DNA from: Primula veris | Lineage: Eukaryota; Streptophyta; Magnoliopsida; Ericales; Primulaceae | Assembly (NCBI GenBank): GCA_963682055.1 | Contig: OY821747.1 | Coordinates: 17,968,258 to 18,032,257, forward strand | Length of the DNA: 64,000 nucleotides | Direction of reading: 5' to 3' | Shown here: positions 22,583 to 33,900 of the stretch, piece after piece | Layout of the letters: every line of letters begins with the position of its first letter | Position numbering within the stretch: position 1 is the first letter of the stretch | Translations under genes and position numbers: made by a program | The notes under the pieces: generated by a model | What the model saw: the letters and a program-made list of their open reading frames with translations, nothing else | What the model was told of the DNA's origin: nothing | The model's database searches: none

Positions 22583-23080
22583 ATGGTGGTCTGGTCCCAA
22601 GCTCGTGGTAGTTCAGGTGATCGGTTAGGTAATTCCGAGGGTTGTAGTTCATCTCCTATGTCTGAACTGAACTCGGCTCGTCGTGAAATCACGGAGTTAA
22701 AAGCTCGGATCTTGGACTTATCCACTCGGTTACACGATTTGGGTGAGAAATTTAGCAAAAAGACAGCCCACTATACTGTAAACAAGGGAAAGGCCAAAGA
22801 GATTCTCTGTGAACTTCGTCGGTCTCGGGATGAAGCCCGGGGCTGGGTAACGAGTTTGAACTTGGTGTTGGGGGCCGTTTATGAAGATGCGGACTTGTTA
22901 CTATCTTTTGTCAAAGCATATTGGGCCCGAGTTCGTGCATTAGAGGTGTATGACTATGTGAAAGGTAGGCGTGGCGTTACCCGAGCGGAGCGTATGGTTG
23001 ATGCTATGGCTGGGGTAACGGAGACCACGACTGTCTTGAACCGCTTGGATGCTACTGTGAAGGATCGTTTGAGGATGTAA
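22583..23080 (+). CDS. Antisense cargo gene 7: coiled-coil protein
   Basis: 165 codons starting MVVWSQARGSSGDRLGNSEG. A Ser/Gly-rich start is followed by helical segments (LNSARREITELKARILDLST; EILCELRRSRDEARGWV) and a less charged C-terminal half (VLGAVYEDADLLLSFVKAYW). It has the same general plan as genes 5 and 8. Intact frame, no recognised domain. It could also be a downstream exon of a longer unit, since an ATG at 22555 leads quickly to a stop. Confidence 0.45.
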   Translation: MVVWSQARGSSGDRLGNSEGCSSSPMSELNSARREITELKARILDLSTRLHDLGEKFSKKTAHYTVNKGKAKEILCELRRSRDEARGWVTSLNLVLGAVYEDADLLLSFVKAYWARVRALEVYDYVKGRRGVTRAERMVDAMAGVTETTTVLNRLDATVKDRLRM

Positions 23081-23297
23081 ATAATCCCACTGCAAGACAT
23101 TCATTTTGCTGACGCTTTAGAGACCTCGGCTTTTGTCGAGGGCTTATCCGACTGACTTAGTTCAAGAGTAGCTTGTAGTGATTTGTCTTTTGCAACTTAT
23201 ATAAAAGTATTCTCTATTTTGATCTCCTATCTTTTCTCCCTTTGTGACGAATATTCATGTCTCCTTCCCCCTTTTTTTTTTATAGGCACCTGCTACT

Positions 23298-23869
23298 ATG
23301 TCACATCAGGCTGGTTCTCCTGGCCTTGGTAGTCCGGGGCAAGGGCGTAGTGGTGCTGCCCGGGATGAGGCCTCGTCTGGTGTGGCTAGTGAAGTGCGTG
23401 CCAATTGGCTTTATATCGATCTGATGGGCAAGAATGACAAACTGCATGCTCAATGTGCTCGACTTAAGGCAAAGTTGAAAACCCAAGTGGTGGCTTTTCG
23501 TGATTACGTTCGACGTGCCGAGCATGTTGTTGAAGTTCAGGATCGCCGTTTAAACCGATATTGGCATTTAAAGGGCAATTACTTTGACAAATTAAAGTCG
23601 TTGGTATCCCGAGCCAATGTGTTGGTGAAGTATTTCCGTGCGTCCCGAACTAGGTATGATGCATCGGCGGCCATGACCGAAGTTCGTCACTTTTCCTTGG
23701 GCGATGCTCGCCGTAAGGATGTGTTGGTGCTCATACGACCAACTTTGATGCTCTTATTTCTGAGGAGTGTTTTGAAGGTGAGGATACCGATGAGGATACG
23801 GCGACGGATGATGAAGAGGTTGTTCTTGGTCAATTACCGTCGTGCTCCTCATGTAGTAGCTCTTCTTAG
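23298..23869 (+). pseudogene. Antisense cargo gene 8: coiled-coil protein, late frameshift
   Basis: The frame opens MSHQAGSPGLGSPGQGRSGA and stays coding-like to about residue 140 (LHAQCARLKAKLKTQVVAF; YVRRAEHVVEVQDRRLNRYW). From about 23725 the open frame turns into a basic, hydrophobic tail, while another frame there encodes a typical acidic Ser-rich end (EDTDEDTATDDEEVV, CSSCSSSS) and stops at 23867-23869. A one-base indel near 23720-23735 therefore disrupts it. The intended acidic/Ser tail resembles that of gene 1. Confidence 0.5.
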
Positions 23870-24104
23870 ACTCTTTTCTTCTTGATGTTTCAAGCATTGT
23901 TGCCTCCGTAATGCGGGCTAGTACTATTTGCTTTGTTTCTTTATTCATGTATTGGATCTTCTCATTGTCGTGTTGATATTTCATTTATTGGATTGATTTT
24001 TCTTTGTTGTTTTCTGTGTTTGGTACTTTGTTGCCTCCGTAATGTGGTTTTGAACTATTCAATACTCTTGTTTGATTCTTGCGTACTGGATGAATTGGTA
24101 TCTG

Positions 24105-25262
24105 CATATGTGCCTCTGGTTCGTTGGAGGACTTGGTGGGTCTACTCATACATGCCTTTTGTTCGTCGAAGGAGTTACTCTTATAAATGCCTCCAGTACG
24201 TTGGAGGACTTGTGGGCCTCTTAGTCATGCCTTCTGTTCGTCGAATGACTTTTTATTATAGATGCCGCCTGTATGTTGGAGGACTTGTGGGCCTCTTAGA
24301 CATACCTTCTGTTCGTCGAAGGACTTTTTAGGGACTTAAACCCTGTTGCCTCCGGTTCGTTGGAGGACTTGTGGGCCTCTTAGTCATGCCTTCTGTTCGT
24401 CGAAGGACTTTTTATTATAGATGCCTCCTGTACGTTAGAGGACTTGTGGGCCTCTTAGACATGCCTTCTGTTCGTCGAAGGACTTTTTAGGGACTTAAAC
24501 CATGTTGCCTCCGGTTCGTTGAAGGACTTGTGGGCCTCTTAGTCATGCCTTCTGTTCGTCGAAGGACTTTTTCTTATACGTGCCTCTGGTACGTTGGAGG
24601 ACTTGTGGGCCTCTTAGACATGCCTTCTGTTCGTCGAAGGACTTTTTGGGGACTTAAACTCTGTTGCCTCCGGTTTGTTGGAGGACTTGTGGGCCTCTTA
24701 GTCATGCCTTCTATTCGTCGAAGGACTTTTTCTTATACGTGCCTCTGGTACGTTGGAGGACTTGTGGGCCTCTTAGACATGCCTTCTGTTCGTCGAAGGA
24801 CTTTTTGGGGACTTAAACCCTGTTGCCTCCGGTTCGTTGGAGGACTTGTAGGCCTCTTAGACATGCCTTCTGTTCATCGAAGGACTTTTTAGGGACTTAA
24901 ACCCTGTTGCCTCCGGTTCGTTGGAGGGCTTGTGGGCCTCTTAGTCATGCCTTCTATTCGTCGAAGGACTTTTTCTTATACGTGCCTCCGGTATGTTGGA
25001 GGACTTGTGGGCCTCTTAGACATGCCTTTTGTTCGTCGAAGGACTTTTTGGGGACTTAAACCCTATTGCCTCCGGTTCGTTGGAGGACTTGTAGGCCTCT
25101 TAGACATGCCTTCTGTTCGTCGAAGGACTTTTTAGGGACTTAAACCATGTTGCCTTCGGTTTGTTGGAGGACTTGTGGGCCTCTTAGTCATCCCTTCTGT
25201 TCGTCGAAGGACTTTTTATTATAGATGCCTCCGGTTCGTTGGAGGACTTGGTAGGCCTCTTT
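24105..25262. repeat. 84-bp/75-bp composite tandem repeat
   Basis: About 14 units of the type TGCCTCCGGTTCGTTGGAGG - ACTTGTGGGCCTCTTAGACA - TGCCTTCTGTTCGTCGAAGG - ACTTTTT. Units alternate between an 84-bp form (with GGGACTTAAACCCTGT) and a 75-bp form (with TTATAGA or TTATACG), giving a 159-bp higher-order period: GTTGCC at 24345, 24504, 24663 and 24822, then 84 bp to 24906, 159 to 25065 and 84 to 25149. Each unit holds short inverted pairs (CCTCCGGTTCGTTGGAGG; CCTTCTGTTCGTCGAAGG) that can form hairpins. It lies between pol and the cargo genes. Open frames across it are artefacts. Confidence 0.92.
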
Positions 25263-25365
25263 TTCTTTTACTTAGACATGACATAATAACAAAAGACTTT
25301 ATTTACTCAAAAGATAATGTTATTACAAAGCAAAGGTAAGGTATTACCTGAAATGGTAAGCTAGT

Positions 25366-28165
25366 TTATATGTAATACTTCTTAAGATTAGCTACGTTCC
25401 AAGAATTCTTCTCTCCTCTGCTATTGTCAAACAAAATGCTTTTAATCTTGTAAGAAACCGGGCTCGTTCTTTTGACGATTTCGTATGGCCCTTCCCAGTT
25501 GGGACTCAGTTTGCTGTGTATCTCATTTCTGGTATAGTTTGTCACTTGTCGTAACACCAGTTCTCCTTTTTTGAATTCCTTTGACCCTTTCACTATGTTG
25601 TCATAAGTTTGCTTGACGTTCTGTTGGTATTTGGTGAGGGTAAGGGTCGCTATCTCACGTTTTTTGTCTAACATGTCGAGCTCTTCCCTCATTCTTTCTT
25701 CGTTATTGCCTTGTTCGACTAGAGATGTTCGGAGCATGGGTAGACCGATTTCTGTTGGTATGACGGCCTCGACGCCATATGCTAGGCTGAACGGGGTTTC
25801 CTTTGTGCCCATCTTCGGCGTAGTTCGGCATGACCATAAGACGTTGAGTAGCCTCTCGGGCCATCTCCCCTTTGCTTGTTCTAGGGTTGTCTTAATACCA
25901 TCTAAGATAGTTCGGTTTGATACCTCGGCATGGCCGTTACCCTGTGGGTATGTCGGAGTCGAATAGAACTTTCGGATACCGAGTTCTTCGTACCAAAGCT
26001 GTAGCTTGGCGTCCTTGAACTGGGTGCCGTTGTCTACGACAATGGCGTAGGGTATACCAAACCTAGTGATGATATACTCCCAAATGAACTGTTTAACGTT
26101 GCTGGCTTTGATTTCTCGGAGAGGTTTAGCTTCGACCCATTTGGTGAAGTAATCCATTGCAACGATCAAATATTCAACGCTGCCGGGTGCTTTGGGAAGC
26201 TTCCCAACCAAATCAATTGCCCATTGTGCAAATGGCCATGGTGCCGATACCGGGGTCATCATAGATGATGGGAGCCGAGGTATTTCGGCAAATCGTTGGC
26301 ATTTGTCACATCGTTGGACATAAACGTCGGCATCTCTTTTGATATAAGGCCACCAGTATCCCTGAGTGATTGTCTTGTTAGCGAGGGACCTTCCCTTGAT
26401 GTGTGCTCCGCATGATCCTTCATGGATCTCTTCCAAGACCTGCTGTTGCTGCTCGGTGCAGACGCACAACAGGTGTGGTCCTCGGTAACTGTACTTGTAT
26501 AGTTTGTCCTCGACGGATAGCCAGAACCTGGGAGCCTTTCTTATGATCTTCAACGCTTTTATTTTGTCTGCCGGGAGCGTCCCATTTCGCAGAAAAGGGA
26601 TCATCTTGTCCATCCATCCTAGCTGGTACTGTATTGATGTTACTCGGTCTACCCTTCTGGTGATGCTTGGTGTTTCCAGAAGTTCCACAGTGATTGACCG
26701 AGTGTCTGCCAATGTGAGTGCCGAGGCTAGGGTTGCCAATGCGTCGGCATGGGTGTTTTCGGTGCGATTGATTCTGATTAATTCATACTGCTCGAATGTG
26801 GCCATTAAGCTCTGGACTTTCTGTTGGTAGAGGATCATTCTGTCGTCCTTGGCTTGGTATTCACCGATGGCTTGATTTACGATCAGCATGGAGTCGGAGC
26901 TGGCAATTAAGTGGGAGCATCCTAGGGATCGTACAACGAGCATGCCATTTATCATGGCTTCGTACTCGGCCTCGTTGTTAGTAGCTCGGAAGCCTAGTTT
27001 TATGCTCTTTTCTATGATGGCTCCCTCACTAGACTTGAGGACGATTCCTGCTCCCGATCCATCCTTGGTTGCTGATCCATCGACATGTATTTGCCAGTGT
27101 GATTATGGTGATATGGTCATTGGCTCGTCATATCCTTCGGTGAATTCTGCTACGAAGTCGGCCAAGACTTGGCCCTTTATGGCATGTCGGGGGGCAAACT
27201 CGATATGAAATTGGGATAGGTCGACCCCCCATGCCGCAACCCGACCGCTGATGTCCGTCCGTCGAAGGGACTCCTTGATGTGGAACTTCATGTAAAGTTG
27301 GACCTGGTGAGCTATGAAATAGTGTGGCAATTTTCTGGTAGCAACGACCAATGCCAGGCATTGTTTTTCTAGCGGTAAATAGCATGTTTCGGCTTCAACC
27401 AGAGTTTTGCTGACGAAGTAGATCGGGAATTGTTCTCGACCTTCTTCTCTTAGGATGACTGCGCTCACAGCTGTAGTGGAAACTGTTAAGTAACATGCCA
27501 TAATATCTCTTTTGTTCGGCCTTACTAGCAGTGGCAGTGTCCTTAGATACTCCTTTAGGTTGTTGAAGGAAGCTTCACACTCCAGGTCCCACACGAATTT
27601 TTTATCTTTTTTAAGTGATTCAAAAAATGGTCGTCACTTGTCGGCGGATCGACTGATGAACCTGCTTAATGCGGCCATCATTCCCGTGAGCTCCTGCATC
27701 TGCTTATTGTTTTTGGGTGCTGCTAGGTTTTGTAGAGCTGTTATCTGGTCGGGGTTAGCCTCTATTCCTCGCTGGGAGACCATGTGTCCAAGAAATTTGC
27801 CCTTGCTAATGCCGAACGCGCACTTGGTTGCGTTGAGCTTCAGTTGATGCTCACCCAATGTTTGGAAGACGTCTTTGATGTCTTGGAGGTGGGATGTGGC
27901 CCTTTCGCTTTTGATGACCATGTCGTCTATGTAGACCTCCATTGTCTTCCCAATATGCTTGTGGCATATGTTTGTGATCATTCTTTGGTAGGTTGCTCCC
28001 GCATTGCGTAGGCCAGATGGCATTACTGTATAGCAATAGTTTCCCAAAGGTGATATAAATGAGGTCTTTTCTTGATCCTCGTGGGCGAGTGGGATTTGGT
28101 GATACCCCGAGTATGCGTCGAGGAAGGTCATCCGTTCTGCTCCCGCCGTGGCATCCACCAATTGA
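25366..28165 (-). pseudogene. pol: Tat-like pol: RT, RNase H, second RNase H, integrase
   Basis: One frame from about 28161 to 25366 with two visible stops (a TGA at about 27634 and a TAA near 27100). In order: RT palm with the YIDDMVIK catalytic motif; RNase H1-like region (PLLVRPNKRDIMACYLTVST, PIYFVSKTL); a second, archaeal-type RNase H (HVDGSATKDGSGAGIV, NNEAEYEAM, DSMLIVNQ, ENTHADALA); integrase zinc domain (HEGSCGAH, CDKCQRFAE); and integrase core D,D,E residues in WAIDLVGKLPKAPG, VVDNGTQFKD and GNGHAEVSNR. It ends NSWNVANLKKYYI with no chromodomain. The two-RNase-H order is the mark of the Tat lineage. Confidence 0.88.
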
Positions 28166-31100
28166 TCAATCCTTGGAAGGGGAATGGGTCCCTCGGGTAG
28201 GCTTTGTTCAGGTTGGTGAAGTCTTTACAAACTCTTTCCTTCCCATTCTTCTTAGGGACGATGACCGGATTAGATAACCACTTCGGGTAGAACACCTCCC
28301 TTATTGCCCCTGCTTCCAACAGCTTTCGGACTTCTGCTATTATAGCCGCTCTGTGTTGGATAAATATTTTTCTGCTCCTCTGAGCGATTGGCTTATATTC
28401 GGCGTTAACACTGAGGTGGTGGCATGCTGTCTTCGGGTCTAGGCCGGGCATGTCTTTGGGGCTCCAGGCGAATTTATCGATGTTATTGAAGAGGAAAGTT
28501 TCCAAATCCTTGGATTCCGCTTCGGGAAGGTTCTCACCAATGAGGAAGTAGTGTTCCTCATCCATTCCCGAGATGTGTACCTTTTTGAGCGTCTCTCCTA
28601 CCTGCTCCTCCACCACCCTTTCCTTGTTGGTAAGCTGATCCACCAACTTCTTTGTACTTGTGGGTTGCTCCACGATGACCAGCTGTCTTTTTAGAGCAGC
28701 GGTTATGTCTTCGCAGCATCGCGAGTCTTCTTGACAGCCTTGGGCTGTCTCAATCTCCCCTCTACCATTTGGGTATTTCACTTTCTGATGGTATGTCGAA
28801 GGTATGGCGCGCATGGCGTGTAGCCATTGTCGGCCCAAGATCGCATTGTGGCTGGAATGGTCATTGACCACTAAGAATTCCATGAAAATGGACACGGATC
28901 CTGTTGTAACACTTAAGACGATCTTTCCCAATGGTTTGGCCGTCTCTAAGATGAACCCAATCAGTGTTACATTGGTGGGCTGTAAATCTTGCAGCCTGAG
29001 CTCCATCTTGTCGAAGAGCTCTTTGTACATGATGTCGCAAGAAGCTCCTTGGTCGACAAGCACCCTACTGACCGTTTCGATGCCGATTTGGACGCAGAGG
29101 TTAACGGCATCCCCGTGTGAGTATATTACCCCTTGCTCGTTGTGATCAGAGAAGGAAATTCGCGGGTGTCGTTGCGGCAGACACTGTCTCTTGGAGGTAG
29201 ACGCCTGTGACGCCTTGGCGACTTGCCCAAAGTGCGCCAGTTGTCGCTGTTGGGATCGATCCCCTCCCGTGGTCTTGGGCCTCAAAAAATGCACGACGTT
29301 GATCATTTTGCCCTGTCGGTTGTCGGCTCCCTCGATGGCTAGCTATTTGCCTTTGTTTCCAGCACCTTTGAGGAATTTGTTGAGGTATCCCGCGTCACCC
29401 CACATGTTCATCTTCCACCGCAGATTTCGGCAGTGCTCGGTGAGGTGGCCGTGGTCCTCGTGATAAGCGCAGAAGAGCTTGGAGTCTCTTAGGTTAGGGG
29501 GGGAAGCGAAAGGGTCTGGTTAGGAATACCAACTTTCTTTGCATATATCCTTAAGGATATCTTCGGCAGACAGGTTGAAAGTGTATCGAAGCTCGACCGG
29601 TTCGAAGTTCCTGCGTCGTTCCCTTTCTTAGAAGCGATCTTGATGAAGCGGCTTGGTCGGCGTTGGGTAAGTGAGCTGGAGTGGTTTGTGCTCGGGTTCT
29701 CAGGGTTGCTCTACCCTTCTCTGGACCTCGGGACCTTTATCCCTTCTGGTCAGTTTGACTGCTGCCCCCTGATTGTTCTTTGCTTTCTTGCGGTCCACCT
29801 GTGCTTCTCGGACCGACTATCTTCTTGGCAGAGCTCGATTGAGGAGTCGCATTTCCTCATTTTTATCGATAAGATAGGTGCAATAGGCAAGAAGAGTGTC
29901 AGTGGACGGGAAGCTCTTGCCGATGAACTTCCTTCTCGCCCAATAGCCACTGGGGATGGAATTGATGAAGTTTTGGATAGCGATGTTGTTGGCATACTGC
30001 AGAATCTGGTTTGCGACGTCGATGAAGCGTATGCAGTAGTCGTTTAGCCTTTCATTTGGCAGCATCGCCATTTTCAGAAGGGTTTCAATGGTGACATTCT
30101 TCTTCCGATGAGCAGCATATCGGGTGGAGTATGCTCAGAGCAGCTCCATCCATCCTCCGATCGACCCCCGTGGTAGATTATGATACCACGTTGATGCTTC
30201 TTGGCCCAAACTGTTCTTGAAAAATTTGCACATTAGTGCAGTATCATCGCTCCATAGCTCCATCCTGGTCTTGTAGTGGCTCAGGTGGTCTATTGGGCAG
30301 CTTTTCCCATCATAGAGTCAAAACTCTGGGATGACAAACTCCACTGGGTTTCAGTACCGTGTTATCTGCTCGGTACACGGTGTTTCTTGGCATACGTCCC
30401 AAGTTTGTTGAAACGCTTCATCCTGTGTTTGGTATTGAGGGGTGTACCCTCCCCCGTAGTTGGGTGGTGGGTAGTATACTTTCCCGACCCTGTTGTCAGT
30501 GTATCTCCCGTCATTGGGGCTTTTGTCGAGGGCAGGTCCCCGAGGAGCGCCTTGGTGGTCGAACCCTGTCGGGTTCGTTCTGGGTATATGCTCCCTTTGC
30601 CTGGGAATCCCTGTACCCTGTTGTCGACCTGCCACTTCCATGGCGGCTCTATAAGCGGAATCTTCCACTTCGTTTCTTGGGTCCTCATTGGCGGGTGGAT
30701 TTGATGGTATGGTGATACCTGCTGCTGCCATTGCAGACATGCATGCTGCCAGCTGAGCTTGAAGCTGGGCATTGTATCCTTCAGCGGTCCTTGCCAATGC
30801 GACCGGGTTCCCTGCTTGAGAAACAATGGGTTGGAGTTCCACCGTGGATGGTGTAATTATCCTCGGTGGGAGGATTGATGGTCGGGCCGTACGTTCAGGT
30901 GCACGGTCCTCGGGCATGCCATATTTGTGTGCCGCGATGTTAGAGGTATGGTGTTAGGCCCTCCATGTCTCGTCGCCCTGGTTATCTTCGTTTATTGGAA
31001 AACAAACCTGGTGGGAACTGGAGTTGACCGAGGCTGCTGGCAGATGGGACCCTGAGCTTGGTCCTGTGTTTATTGCTAGTGCATCATTGTTTAGGCGACG

Positions 31101-31382
31101 ATTTCTGGGTAAACGTCGTCTTGCGCGCCTTGCTACGGACAACACTCGTTCTTCATCCGAGTCCGTAGGGTTCTCGTCGATGAGGCCGTCGATTTGTAGT
31201 GGTCGGTCTGTTGGTTGGTCGGTTTGGATATTAGAGATGGTCGGTCTAGCTCCGACCTGGAGTGCGTCATAGCGGTCTCGAATGTTGAGGAGATTCGCTA
31301 GCTCGTCTTGGTGGATTGAGACTTCCTGGTTAGTCGTTGTGCCTACTTCCTCGAGACGGTTCTCTTCATTTGTGTTCACCAT
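28128..31382 (-). pseudogene. gag-pro: Tat-like gag, protease and start of RT
   Basis: A single minus-strand frame from the ATG at 31382 to about 28128, broken only by stop codons, for example TAA at 30954, TGA at 30351, 30318 and 30135, and TAG at 29817. It has a hydrophilic N-terminus; a gag core (TALMCKFFKNSLGQEASTWY, NERLNDYCIRFIDVANQI); a CCHC-like knuckle near 29420 (CAYHEDHGHLTEHC); a protease near 29060 with VLVDQGASCDIM, where D-x-G-x-S is kept; and the first RT segment (EAGAIREVFYPKWLSNPVIV). At about 28128-28165 a frameshift links it to the rest of pol. Most defects are C-to-T or G-to-A type stops, as expected from decay of methylated DNA. Confidence 0.85.
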
Positions 31383-31444
31383 TGTTGCTCGTCTGATAGA
31401 GTATCTGTGTTCGACTTCGAAACTAGTTAGAAACTAGATGAAGA
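31383..31444 (-). other. 5' leader of the Tat-like element
   Basis: Short leader between the primer binding site and the gag ATG; no feature beyond its position. It is unusually short for the group. Confidence 0.5.
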
Positions 31445-31461
31445 TCGGAGACGGCGCCATT
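31445..31461 (-). promoter_or_regulatory. tRNA primer binding site of the Tat-like element
   Basis: The minus strand reads TGGCGCCGTCTCCGATC, two bases after the 5' LTR end. TGGCGCC is the common 5' part of primer binding sites in plant Tat and Athila elements. Confidence 0.8.
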
Positions 31462-32026
31462 TGATAAAACAATAACTTTGGTCGGTGGCGTTATGCTTTT
31501 CAACGATAATATGGTTATTAAAAGATAATACTTATTGAACACTTCGTTGATCTTTATTATTGCTCAGTATTACTCTTGTTTGGATTACAGTTTCCTATTA
31601 CAATTGTGTTCGATTTGATAATTTAATCTTGATCTTGGTCTTGTTCTTCTTTTCGATGTACGGTCTTTAGTCTTGCTCGGTTTGTTTTCTAATGAGACAG
31701 GATCTGACTAGTTTCTCTCTTTTCTCTTCTTCTCTCTATATCTTTTTAGACATATTTTTTGGTCCCCCTTTTAGTGAGGGTACTTGGCTATTTATTAGCA
31801 ATTATGCCTCATAGGATGTTGGCAAATATTTTCATCTCATGCGTCGCCTCATGGGCTTTTCCACTGTGGGCCTTTGTTAATTGGGCTAAGATAGTTGTAT
31901 AATTATCTATCTCTAAGCATGGAAGCGCATTAGATACTTATTAATTAAGCATGGGATACCCTCTAATAACATTGGGCTTTTCATACCCGAATAGATATAT
32001 TCGGGTCTAATTTTTGTGTTCTATCA
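31462..32026 (-). repeat. 5' LTR of the Tat-like element
   Basis: 565 bp, starting TGATAGAACAC on the minus strand and ending TTGTTTTATCA next to the primer binding site. The right flank TGCAC completes the target duplication. Confidence 0.92.
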
Positions 32027-33900
32027 TGCACTTTGTTTGTTAAGACGGCCACCTTTTGAAGAATAGATGCAGTATATTTTATGATGTTGAGCTGAGTCGG
32101 ATTTTGCCTCCAAGAAAAGGGTCTTGCATGTTTTTTTTTTGGGTTTTTGGGGGGGGGGGGGGGGGGGGGGGTGTTTCGCTCGTTAATGTCTAATGAGGAA
32201 ATTTTGTCATCTTGGCATAATTATGTGAATTTATGATCGTTTTGTGAGTTACGAAGAAATGTTGGTAATGCTGAGAGATTTGTATATTTTACAATGTAAA
32301 GAAGGAAACACAACAGATTTGAATGTTGAGAGATTTGTATATTTGCTATATGACAGAGGGAAATGAGAATTAACCAAATTATAACAAACTCGAAAACTTG
32401 GCTAAGTCTTAACTTTTTTTTAAGTTTCATTTAGTGGGATTTTTTTGAAGAAATAGACCACTCTTGTGCATGAGGTCGAGATGTCCTTATATAACCAAAT
32501 AGTATAAAGAAGTTCTGATAAGCAAAAGAGGGCGATGTAAACCAAAACCTTAATATATTTTTGGAGGAGAAGATGATTAAATAGTATGGTTATCAAAGTA
32601 AATTTTTGGTGGAAGAGATGATTAAATAGTATGGTTATCAAATTCCACACTTATTTTCATGTTTAATGATATTCAAGGTCCACATAAAACAATATTCTAT
32701 GTATTGAAAAGAGATATCTATGTGGAGTGTTTTCAAGTATAGAATGTCCCATAAAAAGAATAAGGAAAGTAGGATTGGTTGTCAAACAATATTTTTCGTC
32801 TCTTACCGAACACATTCAAAGAGAGTTTCTGTGCCAAACACTTAAAAAAAAACTACTTCTCTCCAAACTTATTTTGATTTAGAACGTTTTGATTTTAGAA
32901 TGACTATATAGGAGGAGGTCAGGTCTCCACATTACGATTAAATTTGTATATCGAATAAAAATTACTTCTCTCCAAACTTATTTTGGTTTAGAACGTTTTG
33001 ATTTTTGAATGACTATATGACGTTCTGGTTCTACACATTTGGGCAAAACCCTTCTCTTATAACCATTGCATTTTAGCTCCTCACTCAGATGGTGCGTCAT
33101 GTACAAAGGCTTTAACGTGTAAAGGGGTTCGCCTACAACCTGACTATTTACGAAAAAACTATTTTATAGAAGGATGTTTGGTTTAACATAAAAAACACTA
33201 TCTATTGTGCAACTCTTTAAAATAACATTATATATTTAGCAAGCTCATAGTTGTAATCATGACTCCGCATATGAGTGTGTCACCTCTGATTATGTGCCCA
33301 TTTTTTATGTTCTTGTCTACCTCCGTCACCTCTATTTTTCTTGATTTATCTATCTCCTCCCCCCACCCACCCCTCCCCTATAAAAAAAAGCTTGAGATAA
33401 AGCTAGTAATGGAAGTTTCGGATTTCCATCTCGGAATATGGATCTCTCCACATATTATGTCTGTCTCTCGTTTTCATAAAAGTAATTAGTTTGACTAGTT
33501 CATTAACTAAGAAGTACAGACACCTGTCAAAAGTAAAGCTCCTATCAACATTGTTTAACGAGTCCGGACATGGGACAAAGTAGAGAAAAGGAGAGGGATG
33601 AGGTAAGATATTAGAAAGGAGCCAATCTATGGACTATTTGGAAGGCAAGGGGATTAACTGCAAGAAGTGGAACTTGACTCTGCAATTTAGTATAACTTAT
33701 AAATGATATAAGTAGTCTTTCATTACCCGAGTAAGTAGGTGAGAAGATGCAATACTCATACAGAACATGTTTCTCCTAGCATAGTGGAGTCGAATACATA
33801 ACATATTTCTACTATACACAACAACAATGTTGACCACAATAACAATATACAACACAATGTTATAGATGCAATACCCATAGATTAACAAGATGTTTTGACT
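32027..33900. other. Host intergenic DNA with small duplications
   Basis: AT-rich, no gene seen. Direct repeats: AGATGATTAAATAGTATGG-type units near 32567-32592 and 32618-32642; a block of about 58 bp (CTTCTCTCCAAACTTATTTT...) at 32852-32910 and 32961-33018 (period 109 bp). A short ORF at 33259-33489 has no recognisable product. Confidence 0.5.
32149..32171 (+). repeat. Poly-G run of 23 bases
   Basis: Uninterrupted G homopolymer, preceded by a T run and GGGTTTTT. Such long poly-G is rare in plant DNA; its exact length may also reflect sequencing. Confidence 0.85.

Larger units (their letters stand above)
14579..32026 (-). mobile_element. Tat-like Ty3/gypsy retrotransposon with antisense cargo genes, 17.4 kb
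   Basis: It is bounded by two 565-bp LTRs (14579-15143 and 31462-32026) and by the 5-bp target duplication TGCAC (14574-14578 and 32027-32031). Gag-pol lies on the minus strand (about 31382 to 25366). A second, archaeal-type RNase H after the normal RNase H, a TGGCGCC primer binding site, a long stretch between pol and the 3' LTR, tandem repeats there and extra antisense ORFs are all known features of the Tat/Ogre lineage. By eye the LTRs differ at about two dozen sites (near 4 percent), so the insertion is not recent. gag-pol has several stops and a frameshift, so this copy cannot be autonomous. Confidence 0.9.

Noticed and set aside
23933..25135. Plus-strand ORFs with repeated RRRTF and GGLVGLL segments
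   Set aside because: They follow the 84/75-bp tandem repeat and break wherever the unit length changes frame; no start context or domain.
24105..25262. CRISPR-like array
   Set aside because: Units are adjacent without unique spacers and lie in a plant retrotransposon.
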